Notes: generated from the letters alone by a model not told the origin. Positions 18,276-27,010 are shown, counted from the first letter of the stretch. The stretch: DNA of 37,733 bases from Chryseobacterium gleum (GCA_945902775.1 CAMDMY010000024.1:1-37733); one strand, 5' to 3'. Translations and numbers: made by a program.

Positions 18276-18929
18276 CTATTCGCTAGTTTTAAATTTAAAA
18301 ACAGTGTTTCCCATTTTAATTTCATCACCATCTGAAATTTCATATGCTTGTTCAACTTCTAATTCTTCTCCATTAATAAACGTTCCATTGGTAGTCATTT
18401 TATCTTTGATGTGAAATTTCCCTTTTTTGTAAAGTATGTTCACGTGTTCTCCTGAAATAGTAACATCTTTGTTAATAGAAATTGTATTTCCTGGATTTTT
18501 ACCAATCGTATTACTTCCTTCGTAGATTCTATAATCAACACCCATTGGATCTAGGGTATAAGAAATAATCCATCCAACAATTCTTCTTGTAGATCTTGGA
18601 GCAGCCTCTATAGACGAACCTGTAGAGTCATTTTCAGTAGCATCTGAAATTCCTCCAATAAAAGTTCTTCCTAAATCTCTTGGTGCTGCCGAAGATGAAT
18701 TTGCTGAACCAAAAACTTTTGTTTGCTCTCCTCCTCCTGCTGCATTATTTCCAAACACTTCAGTTTTTGAAGTATCTGAAGAATTACCAGCACCTGGAAT
18801 CATTGTTTTATCAAAATCATTACCACCACTATTTGCATTAGTTGAAGTTTGTCCAGATGGACAGTAAGGACATGCGTTTAAATCTTCTTTGTAAAAATGT
18901 CCATTATTGCATTTTCTAAAACCGTTCAT
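18276..18929 (-). CDS. Zinc-ribbon FHA protein with repeated Thr-x-Val-Phe-Gly-type motifs
   Basis: A 217-residue soluble protein. Cys7, His11, Cys20 and Cys23 form a small zinc-ribbon-like site at the N-terminus. A Ser/Gly/Asn-rich linker (about 25-115) carries four spaced threonine motifs: 'DKTMIPG', 'SKTEVFG', 'EQTKVFG' and 'GRTFIGG'. The FHA domain (about 130-215) has IGKNP where most have GR, ISGEH where SRxH is usual, and an intact TTNGTFING. The Thr motifs resemble the ETTSVF phosphosite of actinobacterial GarA/OdhI, where the phosphorylated tail folds back onto the protein's own FHA domain. Here four copies could be phosphorylated by the nearby kinases and could bind FHA domains in cis or trans. 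The resemblance is seen; the mechanism is inferred. Confidence 0.88.
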   Translation of the reverse strand: MNGFRKCNNGHFYKEDLNACPYCPSGQTSTNANSGGNDFDKTMIPGAGNSSDTSKTEVFGNNAAGGGEQTKVFGSANSSSAAPRDLGRTFIGGISDATENDSTGSSIEAAPRSTRRIVGWIISYTLDPMGVDYRIYEGSNTIGKNPGNTISINKDVTISGEHVNILYKKGKFHIKDKMTTNGTFINGEELEVEQAYEISDGDEIKMGNTVFKFKTSE

Positions 18930-18956
18930 ACACTCTGAATTTTAATTTTTATTAAA

Positions 18957-19778
18957 TTATTTATCTATAATACAACGTACATAAAATCCGTTATTTTCTT
19001 TAGCTGACTCTTTATTTCTAGTTAAAAAATATATTTTATTTGAGAATTCACTAAATACATACAATTCTAATAATTGATCCTCATTTATTGTAGATTCACA
19101 GAAATAATATACCTTATCACCTGAATACCAATCTACGCCGTCTGATAATCTAAAACCATAAGGTTTAATATTCATATCAAATAAATCAAGTCCTTTTTTA
19201 TTCCAAGTCTTTTGATCATCACTTTTTAAGAAAAATGATGCTGAATCTTTCAATGAATGAAAAGATTCTATTAGCTCTTCTACATCGTGTTTTGATGGAA
19301 TCTTATATCCTTTTGGAGCTAATAAACCTGAATTTAAAGCATGAATGTTATAAATCACGCCATTTTGTTTTAACGAATCGTTTTTATGGAAACAGTATGC
19401 TGGAGTTCCTTTTTTAAAACTTTCATCCCATTCTTGGGTCGTTTTAGCCTCTTTTATTTTTACACCATTATTTAATGTTAAAACAGCTAGGTTTTGTTTC
19501 ATCCAAAATTGCTCTCCAATTTTCTGACACTTTAAAATTTCTGAATTTTTATCAATAATTGCATTCTGAGTTTTTACTTTCTGATTAAGAAATGTTATGT
19601 CTTTTTTTAAATTTATAATCGTATCAGTTGAATTAGTGTTTAACGAATCCAATTTTTTGTTATTCGTCTCTAATGATTGTATTATTTTCTTTTTCCCATA
19701 AAAAAAAGAACCATTCGTTTTTTGGCTATAAACAAATGAAATAGAAAAAAAGAAAACAAATAAAATAATATTTCGCAT
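18957..19778 (-). CDS. Secreted FISUMP-domain (TIGR02145) protein with coiled coil
   Basis: A 273-residue protein with a signal peptide (about 1-18) and a coiled-coil segment (about 33-82, with Leu/Ile spacing). A FISUMP domain (about 83-272) is recognisable by 'WMKQNLAV', 'PAYCFHKNDS', 'NGVIYNIHALNSG.LAPKGYKIPS', 'PYGFRLSDG' and the end 'NNGFYVRCI'. This domain has a C-type-lectin-like fold related to DUF1566/Lcl_C. The usual Trp-rich 'WWSST' strand is replaced by 'YYFCEST', so it is a divergent copy. The gene heads the signalling gene run after a 130-base gap that contains a -7-like element. The likely location is periplasm or surface; the ligand is unknown. Confidence 0.8.
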   Translation of the reverse strand: MRNIILFVFFFSISFVYSQKTNGSFFYGKKKIIQSLETNNKKLDSLNTNSTDTIINLKKDITFLNQKVKTQNAIIDKNSEILKCQKIGEQFWMKQNLAVLTLNNGVKIKEAKTTQEWDESFKKGTPAYCFHKNDSLKQNGVIYNIHALNSGLLAPKGYKIPSKHDVEELIESFHSLKDSASFFLKSDDQKTWNKKGLDLFDMNIKPYGFRLSDGVDWYSGDKVYYFCESTINEDQLLELYVFSEFSNKIYFLTRNKESAKENNGFYVRCIIDK

Positions 19779-19862
19779 AAAAATGGTTTTAACTTAAATA
19801 GTTAGTTAGTTGTTTATTTTAATGAGATTGATCTTAAAATTTATCCCTATACTGATTCAAGA

Positions 19863-19870
19863 CAAATATA
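19863..19870 (-). promoter_or_regulatory. Candidate Bacteroidota -7 promoter element in the 130-base gap
   Basis: On the minus strand this reads TATATTTG, matching the Bacteroidota -7 consensus TAnnTTTG. It lies about 85 bases upstream of the ATG at 19778, in one of the few sizeable gaps of the window (19779-19908). I see no good TTG at -33, so the assignment rests on one element in AT-rich DNA. If real, it would start a separate transcript for the phosphosignalling genes. No GC-rich terminator hairpin is visible in the gap. Confidence 0.35.
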
Positions 19871-19908
19871 AAAAATAAACATTGATAAAAAAATATTAAA
19901 GTATTTAA

Positions 19909-22845
19909 TTAGAAGGATCTTATCGCTCTAACTAAGAATAATTTATCTTTATATGCTTGATTTATGTTTCCAGAACTAAATTGTATGCAATAAGCGGTGT
20001 AATCATTATATTGACTTGATGACCAATAATTACTTAGTGCTGTCGAATTAAAATTACCAATAATGGATCTATTCAAATATAACTTATTCAATTCATCTTT
20101 GCTTGGAAGATACCAGTCACTATAAACACCTAAAACCAAATCCGAACAAAGTTTAGCAGCATAACTAACTGCTCCTTGTATTGAAACAATTGAGTTTGTA
20201 TTTGAGTTCCCTGTTCCAATAGTTGTACCTGAAGCATTTGTGTTTGTATATGCTCCATTATACCAACGAATCCCAGAACTTCGATCAGAGCTCGCCGCAA
20301 TAATCCCATGGTTATCTCCTGCAATATATCCAGGATCACCTGATTGTAAAACATAAGCTACAATACCTCCACCATAAGTATCACCAATTTTTATTGAAGT
20401 TTTAAATGTAACAGTTGCGCCATAAGCGGTTCCAATAGAGTTAGTAGCATATGCTCTGACATAATAAGTAGTATTAGGAGTCAATACCGAAAGAGAAGAA
20501 ATAAAACTACCCACACCTAAACCATTCGAAGTTAAGCTACTAGCTAAAGTTGGAATTGTAGTTGTACTCCAACAAACACCTCTAGCTGTTACAGTTGTTC
20601 CACCGTCAGAAGTTACATTACCTCCTGAACTTGCTGATAAACTTGTTATACTACTTATTGTGTTTGTTGTAACAGTAGGCAAATTGTAATTCAAAGTTGT
20701 AAAAGAAATTTCATTTCCATAACTCGTTCCAATACTATTTGTAGCATAAGCTCGAATATAATAGGTTGTATTTGGGTTTAAATTTGATAAAATTGAGTTA
20801 TATGAACCGACTCCCAAACCATTTATTGTAATGTTACTTGCTAAAGTAGGATTAGAAGTTGTACTCCAACAAATACCCCTAGCAGTCACTGTTGCTCCTC
20901 CATCAGAAGAAATATATCCTCCTGAATTTACTCCTGTCAAAGTAATATATGAAGTACCTGATGTTAAAACAACTGGAGAAGTCGAAGTTCTAAATGACAT
21001 AATATTTCCATATGCTGAACCAACAGAATTAGTTGCATAGGCTCTATAATAATAGGTCGTGTTCGGACTTAACCCACTTAAAGAACTTGAAAAAACTCCC
21101 ATCCCTAATCCATTTGTAGTTGTATTACTTGCTAAATTAGGATTTGAGGTAGTACTCCAACATATTCCTCTTGCAGTTACAGTTGTTCCACCATCGGATG
21201 TTACATTTCCTCCTAAATCAACCGAATTACCTGTAATTGATGAAGATGAAGATGTTGAAACAATTGGTAATGAATAACTCAAAGTAGTAAAAGTATAGCA
21301 TTGCCCATATGAAATACCTTGAGTGTTTACTGCATATGCTCTAACATAATACAACGTATTAGGAGACAAATTTGTTAAATCAGTTTGGAAAGAACCTTGA
21401 CTTCCTGTACCATTCGAAACATATGAATCAGTTAGCGTTGGATTAAACGTTTTACCAAAACAAACTCCCATTTCTGTTACAGGAGAACTTCCGATTGTTA
21501 CAATTTGACCTCCACACTTCGCAGAAGTATAACCTAAAGAATAACAAGGTGTTGACCCGCTGATATAAGTATTAACCGTTGGAGGATATAAAATAGGACT
21601 TGTTGTAAAAGTTTTGTTTTCACCATATACAATCCCTTTAGAATTAATTGCATACGCTCTTACAAAATAGGTTTGTTGAGAAGTTAAATTCTGCATATTT
21701 AATGAAAAAACTCCTATGACATTAGTTGCTGAAGCTAATGAAGTTGAATTATATATTGATGGATTAATAGTAGATCCCCAACATAAACCTCTACTATTAA
21801 TTGGGAATCCTCCATCTGCTAAAACTTCGCCCTCACCTACTGCTGAATTAGAGGTTATATTGGAAATTGAATTAGTGGTAATTGTAGGTAAATCTGTTGA
21901 TTTAGTAACGAAAGTAACATTTTCACCATAACTAATACCTGCCGAATTAATTGCAAATGCCCTGACATAATACGTTGTATTAACCAAAAGATAATTCAAA
22001 TTACAACTATAAACACCATTATCTTGTGTATAATTGTATAAAGTGTTTTGATTGTACGAACTTATGACAGGATTACTAGAAACTCCCCAACAAATACCTT
22101 TTGCTGTTATTGGATATCCACCATCGTTTACAATTTCTCCTTCTGCAATTGCTGAATTTGAGGTAATTGATGTAATTAAATTTGTTTTAACGGTTGGTTC
22201 ACTCACAGCATCTGTAGTAAAAGTCCTCTCATTACCGTAAGAAACTCCTCCTTCATTAACTACATAAGCTCGAACATAATACGTTGTGTTTTTAGCTAAA
22301 CCAGTTAATTCATTTGTAAAAGAGGATGAATTAATACTTGATACAGATTTAAAATCAGAAATAGTTGGCATTGTTTTCAAACTCCAACAAACTCCTTTCG
22401 AGAGAATCGTTGAAGTATTGTTAGAGATTATTTTACCTCCTGAAAATGATGAATGAGAAGTTATTTTAGTAATCGAATCAGTTTTAACATTTAAAAGTGT
22501 AGCAACTTTCAACACCTCACCGTATGCTGTACCAACTTTGTTTATAACAAAAGCTCGTGCATAATAAATCTTGCCAGGTTCTAAATTCTTAAACTCATTT
22601 TTAAATTCTAATTTTAAAGAGGCATCTTTAGAGACAGTATCTGAAATAGTTGGCATTTGATTACTGCTTATACAAATCCCTTTAGATTGAATAGCACAAC
22701 CACCATCATTTAAAATTTTGCCAATAATATTTAAACTATTTATTGTATTAGTTTCATCTACAATTGTTTTAACTGTAGCCAAATCTTGCTTATTACAAGA
22801 GATAAAAAAAAGTAAAAGTGAAATTATAGAAAATATCTTTTTCAT
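19909..22845 (-). CDS. Surface lipoprotein: eight FN3-like repeats and C-terminal DUF1566/Lcl_C lectin-like domain
   Basis: A 978-residue lipoprotein with lipobox FISC (Cys17). The next residues NKQDL resemble the Lys/acidic surface-export signal of Bacteroidota lipoproteins. Eight FN3-like repeats of about 95-100 residues follow, each with 'ITSNSA..GG.V..DGG..V.ARGICWS', 'P.L' and 'L.PNTTYYVRAYATNS.GTAYG...TF.T'. The C-terminal 160 residues (about 819-978) are a DUF1566/Lcl_C domain: 'GGGIVAYVLQSGDPGY', 'GIIAASSD', 'SDWYLPSKDELNKLY', 'NYWSSSQY' and the end 'VRAIRSF'. Repeats 6-8 are also alike at DNA level. The next gene upstream encodes a paralogue with three repeats. Likely a stalked surface binding protein; the ligand is unknown. 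The final loop differs strongly from the paralogue while its flanks are conserved. Confidence 0.9.
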   Translation of the reverse strand: MKKIFSIISLLLFFISCNKQDLATVKTIVDETNTINSLNIIGKILNDGGCAIQSKGICISSNQMPTISDTVSKDASLKLEFKNEFKNLEPGKIYYARAFVINKVGTAYGEVLKVATLLNVKTDSITKITSHSSFSGGKIISNNTSTILSKGVCWSLKTMPTISDFKSVSSINSSSFTNELTGLAKNTTYYVRAYVVNEGGVSYGNERTFTTDAVSEPTVKTNLITSITSNSAIAEGEIVNDGGYPITAKGICWGVSSNPVISSYNQNTLYNYTQDNGVYSCNLNYLLVNTTYYVRAFAINSAGISYGENVTFVTKSTDLPTITTNSISNITSNSAVGEGEVLADGGFPINSRGLCWGSTINPSIYNSTSLASATNVIGVFSLNMQNLTSQQTYFVRAYAINSKGIVYGENKTFTTSPILYPPTVNTYISGSTPCYSLGYTSAKCGGQIVTIGSSPVTEMGVCFGKTFNPTLTDSYVSNGTGSQGSFQTDLTNLSPNTLYYVRAYAVNTQGISYGQCYTFTTLSYSLPIVSTSSSSSITGNSVDLGGNVTSDGGTTVTARGICWSTTSNPNLASNTTTNGLGMGVFSSSLSGLSPNTTYYYRAYATNSVGSAYGNIMSFRTSTSPVVLTSGTSYITLTGVNSGGYISSDGGATVTARGICWSTTSNPTLASNITINGLGVGSYNSILSNLNPNTTYYIRAYATNSIGTSYGNEISFTTLNYNLPTVTTNTISSITSLSASSGGNVTSDGGTTVTARGVCWSTTTIPTLASSLTSNGLGVGSFISSLSVLTPNTTYYVRAYATNSIGTAYGATVTFKTSIKIGDTYGGGIVAYVLQSGDPGYIAGDNHGIIAASSDRSSGIRWYNGAYTNTNASGTTIGTGNSNTNSIVSIQGAVSYAAKLCSDLVLGVYSDWYLPSKDELNKLYLNRSIIGNFNSTALSNYWSSSQYNDYTAYCIQFSSGNINQAYKDKLFLVRAIRSF
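20398..21270 (-). repeat. Three near-identical FN3-repeat units (about 290 bases each)
   Basis: Repeats 6, 7 and 8 of the lipoprotein (about 20398-20685, 20690-20975 and 20985-21270) keep long shared DNA blocks, for example the stretch encoding ARG(I/V)CWSTT and the one encoding PNTTYY(V/I/Y)RAYATNS. Repeats 1-5 are more diverged. This pattern suggests recent tandem duplication or ongoing recombination that changes stalk length. Confidence 0.7.
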
Positions 22846-22856
22846 GGTTAATATAA

Positions 22857-24305
22857 TTAAAATGACCTTATCGCTCTAACTAACATATAACCTGAATCCT
22901 TTGCCCCAATGTAAAAAGTTCCTGTACTAAATTGCAAAACAATGGAATATATGTTACTATATTCACTTGATGACCAATAATAACTCAAATCTGTTGAATT
23001 AAATCCTCCAATAATCGATCTACTCAAATATAATTTATTCAATTCGTTTTTACTTGGAAGGTACCAATCACTGTAACCACCTAAAACCAGATCTGAACAA
23101 AGTTTAGCTGCATAACTACCCGCACCTTGAAAAGAAACTATCGTATTAGTATTTGAATTACCAGTCCCAATACTTGTTCCTGAAGCATTTGTAATTGTAT
23201 ATGAACCATTGTACCATTGTATACCCGAACTTTGATCAGAAGTTGCCGCAATAATACCGTGTTTCTGTCCAGATATATACCCCTGATCTCCATTTTGTAA
23301 AATATATGCTACTCTACCTCCTTGATACGAATCTCCAACATTAATTGTGGTTGTAAATTTTAAAACTTGCCCATATTGAGTACCTTTTGAATTGGTTGCA
23401 AAAGCTCGAATATAATACACTGTATTTAAAGTTAACCCCGAAATTTGGGATGTAAATGTTCCAACACCAGTGCCGTTTACAATTGAATTATCATTCAAAG
23501 TTGGCAACGTATTAGATTTACTCCAACAAAAACCTTTTGAAAGTACTTGAGTACCTCCATCAGAACTAACTACCCCGTTACAAGTTACAGAATTATTTGA
23601 AATACTTGAAATAGAATTGGTAGAAACTGTAGGAAGATAAATATTAGAAGTAGTAAAAACAATCTGATTTCCATAAGATGTTCCAATACTATTTGTTGCA
23701 TACGAACGAAGATAGTAGGTTGTATTTGGGGTCAATCCCTGTATATTTGAAGAGAAACTCCCTATATAAAACCCGTTATTTGTTTTATTATCAGTGATTG
23801 TCGGAGAACTTGATAGCCCCCAACAAAATCCTCTCGATGTAACCGCATAACCTCCATCATTTTTAACCGTTCCAACTGCTGAAATTGATGTTTTTGTTAT
23901 AGACGAAACTGAATCTGTTACTACTGTTGGTTTTGTATTTATAATTGCCTGCTTTGTTGAAAATTTAATAATATCACCATAACTAAGACCATTTACATTT
24001 TTAACAAATGCCCTGACGAAATAGGTTTTATTTGATAATAAATCATTAAATTCGACTTCATATTGAAGTTTAACACTTGAATCAAATAAAACAGTATCTA
24101 AAATTGTTGGCGTTTCTTTACTACTCAAACAAATTCCTTTGGATACAATTGAAGAACCTCCATCATTCTTAATTAAACCCTTAATTTTCGCTGAATTATT
24201 TGTAACAATATAATCAGAATTGGTTTTTACAGTCGCAAGTTCTTTTTTAGTACAAGAAAGAACTATCAATAACAAAAATATAAAAGTGTATCTCAACTTC
24301 ATCAT
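22857..24305 (-). CDS. Surface lipoprotein: three FN3-like repeats and C-terminal DUF1566/Lcl_C lectin-like domain
   Basis: A 482-residue paralogue of the downstream 978-residue lipoprotein. The lipobox VLSC (Cys18) is followed by TKKELATVKT, nearly the same as the paralogue's NKQDLATVKT. Three FN3-like repeats (about 22-325) precede the Lcl_C domain (about 326-482: 'GGRVAYILQNGDQGY', 'GIIAATSDQSSGIQWYNG', 'GGYSDWYLPSKNELNKLY', 'YYWSSSEY', end 'VRAIRSF'). The start codon overlaps the stop of the upstream FISUMP-barrel gene by one base (TAATG), so the two are coupled. An ATG one codon later is equally possible. The short stalk may place the same type of head closer to the outer membrane than in the paralogue. 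Confidence 0.9.
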   Translation of the reverse strand: MMKLRYTFIFLLLIVLSCTKKELATVKTNSDYIVTNNSAKIKGLIKNDGGSSIVSKGICLSSKETPTILDTVLFDSSVKLQYEVEFNDLLSNKTYFVRAFVKNVNGLSYGDIIKFSTKQAIINTKPTVVTDSVSSITKTSISAVGTVKNDGGYAVTSRGFCWGLSSSPTITDNKTNNGFYIGSFSSNIQGLTPNTTYYLRSYATNSIGTSYGNQIVFTTSNIYLPTVSTNSISSISNNSVTCNGVVSSDGGTQVLSKGFCWSKSNTLPTLNDNSIVNGTGVGTFTSQISGLTLNTVYYIRAFATNSKGTQYGQVLKFTTTINVGDSYQGGRVAYILQNGDQGYISGQKHGIIAATSDQSSGIQWYNGSYTITNASGTSIGTGNSNTNTIVSFQGAGSYAAKLCSDLVLGGYSDWYLPSKNELNKLYLSRSIIGGFNSTDLSYYWSSSEYSNIYSIVLQFSTGTFYIGAKDSGYMLVRAIRSF

Positions 24306-27010
24306 TAGTAAAATCTATCAAAACTCCATACTAGACCAAAATTCACAATTGCATTTTTAGTGTTAAAATCATTTTTCAAGGTAATTGGATTTAAACTATA
24401 AATTAATCCAGCCTCTAATTTAATAGCATTATGAACCCACATCCTAAGTTTAACTCCACTTCTTAAATGAGAAGGATTTGAAAACATGGATTGCGAAAAA
24501 TCAAAAAGTGGTGTTTCATTAAAATTAGACAATGAATATAGCACATCTAATTGCACCGCATTTTTATCAAAACTTTTTGCGTAGCTCCCAATTCTAAATC
24601 CGATTCCAGTCGTTTCTTTTTTAACTAAACGATATGACGTAAATGTTGAATCACCAAAACTTTTTACAGTTCTATAATTCGCTAAATCATAATCAATTAA
24701 CAATTTTAATTTTCCTTTAGGTAAAATACCAATTAAAAGTTCTCCACCTACTGAACTTTTAGATAAAACAAAAGTAGGAGTTTTAGTCATCGTTGATTGA
24801 GGAAAAAGTTGTTGAAATTGAGATGAATTGTCGATTTTGCCAAAATCTAAAATAAAATTAGTTCGCGTACCAAGTGTAAAAAATTCATTGATAATAGGAT
24901 GAAAACTTAATCCCATATTAATTCCATAACTTTTCGCTCTGAAGTTAAATATTGAATCCATCACTTGAATCGAATCAGATAAATTATGAACATCTAATCC
25001 AAAATCAAATCCAAAATGAAAAATCCCTGTACTATTTGCATATTTTTTATTCCAATCTGCACCACCAATTGGTTTTGCATTTTTATTAAATTGATATTCA
25101 AATTTTCTAGGTCCACCATCACATAAGCCTCCTTCAGCTTGTAATAAATACTTTTTAGTTTTGAATGAATTAATCGTTATTTCAGTTCCCCTACTAAGGT
25201 ATTTTAATTTTCCATTTTTTTTGACTTTATACCATTTCCACTCAGCATTTGCCCCTAAAGCACCTGTTTCGAAATATAATTTCGATTTATTAAATGAAAT
25301 AGATGTCTCATAAATAGAAATTGGAGTGACTGTTTTATTTAATACAACTATTTCTTTAGATATAAATCCTGAATTTCCACACATAGCATTCACTGCTTCA
25401 ACATAAATTGTACTATTTGTTTTTATTACTTCTGAAAAAATAGCCTGTGTTGAAACCACTTTTCCATTCTCTGTCCATTTCCAACTACTTCCTTGAGATA
25501 ATTCTCCTTTAACAGAAAAAGTAACTAAAGCATCCTCACAAATAATCGCTCTTCCTTGTGAGTTGACATACACATTAGAACTAAACGTTATTGCATTTGG
25601 GGTAACTGGGCGAGAATTGACTTGTATTTCCTTTTTAACAAAATCAGAAAATTTTCCTTTAGAGGACTCTGCCCTAACTGAATAACTTGTTGTATAAGCA
25701 GGTTTTACAGAAATAGATTCCCCCTCTCCTATCTTTGCTCCATTTTGATACCAGACCCATTTTGAATTTTCATTTAACTCGCCACCAGCCGTTTTCAATG
25801 TAATTTCTTCTCCAACACAAATCGTACTTTTACCAACAATTTCACTTGGTGGTAGTCCCATTATTTCTTCGTCATAATTTCTGATACATCTTATACTATA
25901 ACCGTTTTCTCTTCTTTCATTTTTTAACATTGGTAATTGTTGATCTTTTACCAACTCAAATGCAAAACTTTCAAATGAATTATTGGGCACTTTAGTAGTA
26001 GTCCAAAGATAACTTGCTTCTCCAAATGAATAAAAATCAAACCCGTCGTAAGTTCTATATCCATTATACTTCAACTCTAAAGCAAATGATTTACCACCTT
26101 GATTATAATTAATTTCTTTACTTGTCCTGATTAAATTATCAAAATCTCCTTTAGATGGAACTCTCCACCCAAATGGCACTAAACCTCTAGGATCATTTAC
26201 AGCAAACCAATTGTACAAAAAACCTTTCGATTCATCCCCTGCATAAATACAGTATGCAGAAAGTCCATCCTCTGAAGCTTTAGTCCATTCTTCTGATGTT
26301 TGAGCAAAAAATACGTCTTCCCCATTTCTAAATTTAGTAACATTTAAATCTTCTCTATCCCAAGCTTTAAGTAATGGATTAGAAGTTGGTTTTTGTCCAG
26401 AATAAACCGAAAGTTTCGATTGATCAGTATCCCCTTTGACACAACGAACACTATATCCATTTTCCCTATAAGATTCTATAACATTAGTGGTTTCTGTGTC
26501 GTCTAAAATGACAAAAGAATACGATTTCATGGAATTGTTAGTAACCTTAGAAGAAGACCAAAAATAGGATATGTAGCCCTTTGAATAAAAATCAGTTCCA
26601 CTTTCAAATGTTCTATAACCATTCGAATTAAAATTATAATTTGATGGTCTATAAACTTTTGAATTCCACCCACCGTTTGGCGATTTTAACGTTTTAAACA
26701 AATCTTTTAATTCTACAAAATCTTCTTTTGTCGGAATTAACCAACCATTAGGGGCTAAACCTCTCGAATCATTTACAGCAAACCAATTATAAAGCACTCC
26801 ATTTGCAGGATCACCATCATAATAACAATAAGCTGGAATACCATCATCTGATGCCTTTTCCCAATCTTGATCAGATTGAGCAAAAAATAGGTCTTCGCCA
26901 TTTCTAAATTTTGTAACACTTAAGTCTTGCCTATCCCAAGACTTTGATTGGGAATTAACATTAAATGAAAAGAAATAGAAGAATAAAATTACAAGAGAAC
27001 AGTTCTTCAT
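24305..27010 (-). CDS. FISUMP-FISUMP-Ig-like-beta-barrel outer membrane fusion protein
   Basis: A 901-residue protein. A signal peptide (about 1-20) is followed by two tandem FISUMP domains (about 24-193 and 216-376). They are similar to each other, sharing 'W(D)R.DL.VTKFRNGED.FFAQ', 'LYNWFAVND.RGL.P.GW', 'NGYRT' and the end 'RENGYS(V/I)RC(V/I)'. Two to three Ig-like modules (about 385-645) of the type found in gliding/T9SS-linked proteins follow, with CVGEEITL and 'WKWTENGKVVS' patterns. The last about 240 residues alternate amphipathic strands and end in an aromatic residue (SFDRFY), as outer-membrane barrels do. It could present lectin-like heads while anchored by its own barrel. It adjoins the coiled-coil gene with no gap. 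The barrel call comes from pattern only; a PorP/SprF-like identity is possible but not claimed. Confidence 0.82.
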   Translation of the reverse strand: MKNCSLVILFFYFFSFNVNSQSKSWDRQDLSVTKFRNGEDLFFAQSDQDWEKASDDGIPAYCYYDGDPANGVLYNWFAVNDSRGLAPNGWLIPTKEDFVELKDLFKTLKSPNGGWNSKVYRPSNYNFNSNGYRTFESGTDFYSKGYISYFWSSSKVTNNSMKSYSFVILDDTETTNVIESYRENGYSVRCVKGDTDQSKLSVYSGQKPTSNPLLKAWDREDLNVTKFRNGEDVFFAQTSEEWTKASEDGLSAYCIYAGDESKGFLYNWFAVNDPRGLVPFGWRVPSKGDFDNLIRTSKEINYNQGGKSFALELKYNGYRTYDGFDFYSFGEASYLWTTTKVPNNSFESFAFELVKDQQLPMLKNERRENGYSIRCIRNYDEEIMGLPPSEIVGKSTICVGEEITLKTAGGELNENSKWVWYQNGAKIGEGESISVKPAYTTSYSVRAESSKGKFSDFVKKEIQVNSRPVTPNAITFSSNVYVNSQGRAIICEDALVTFSVKGELSQGSSWKWTENGKVVSTQAIFSEVIKTNSTIYVEAVNAMCGNSGFISKEIVVLNKTVTPISIYETSISFNKSKLYFETGALGANAEWKWYKVKKNGKLKYLSRGTEITINSFKTKKYLLQAEGGLCDGGPRKFEYQFNKNAKPIGGADWNKKYANSTGIFHFGFDFGLDVHNLSDSIQVMDSIFNFRAKSYGINMGLSFHPIINEFFTLGTRTNFILDFGKIDNSSQFQQLFPQSTMTKTPTFVLSKSSVGGELLIGILPKGKLKLLIDYDLANYRTVKSFGDSTFTSYRLVKKETTGIGFRIGSYAKSFDKNAVQLDVLYSLSNFNETPLFDFSQSMFSNPSHLRSGVKLRMWVHNAIKLEAGLIYSLNPITLKNDFNTKNAIVNFGLVWSFDRFY

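Noticed and set aside
3220-18929. Type VI secretion post-translational module (PpkA/Fha/PppA)
   Set aside because: Kinase, FHA and PP2C are present but no TssB/C, ClpV, Hcp, VgrG or TssJ/L/M-like gene is seen.
20398-21270. CRISPR-like spaced repeats
   Set aside because: The regular near-identical blocks lie within one reading frame and encode FN3-like protein repeats of about 290 bases.
19909-24305. Confirmed diversity-generating retroelement
   Set aside because: No reverse transcriptase or template repeat is in the window, and the third codon positions of the variable stretches differ. Kept only as a candidate finding.
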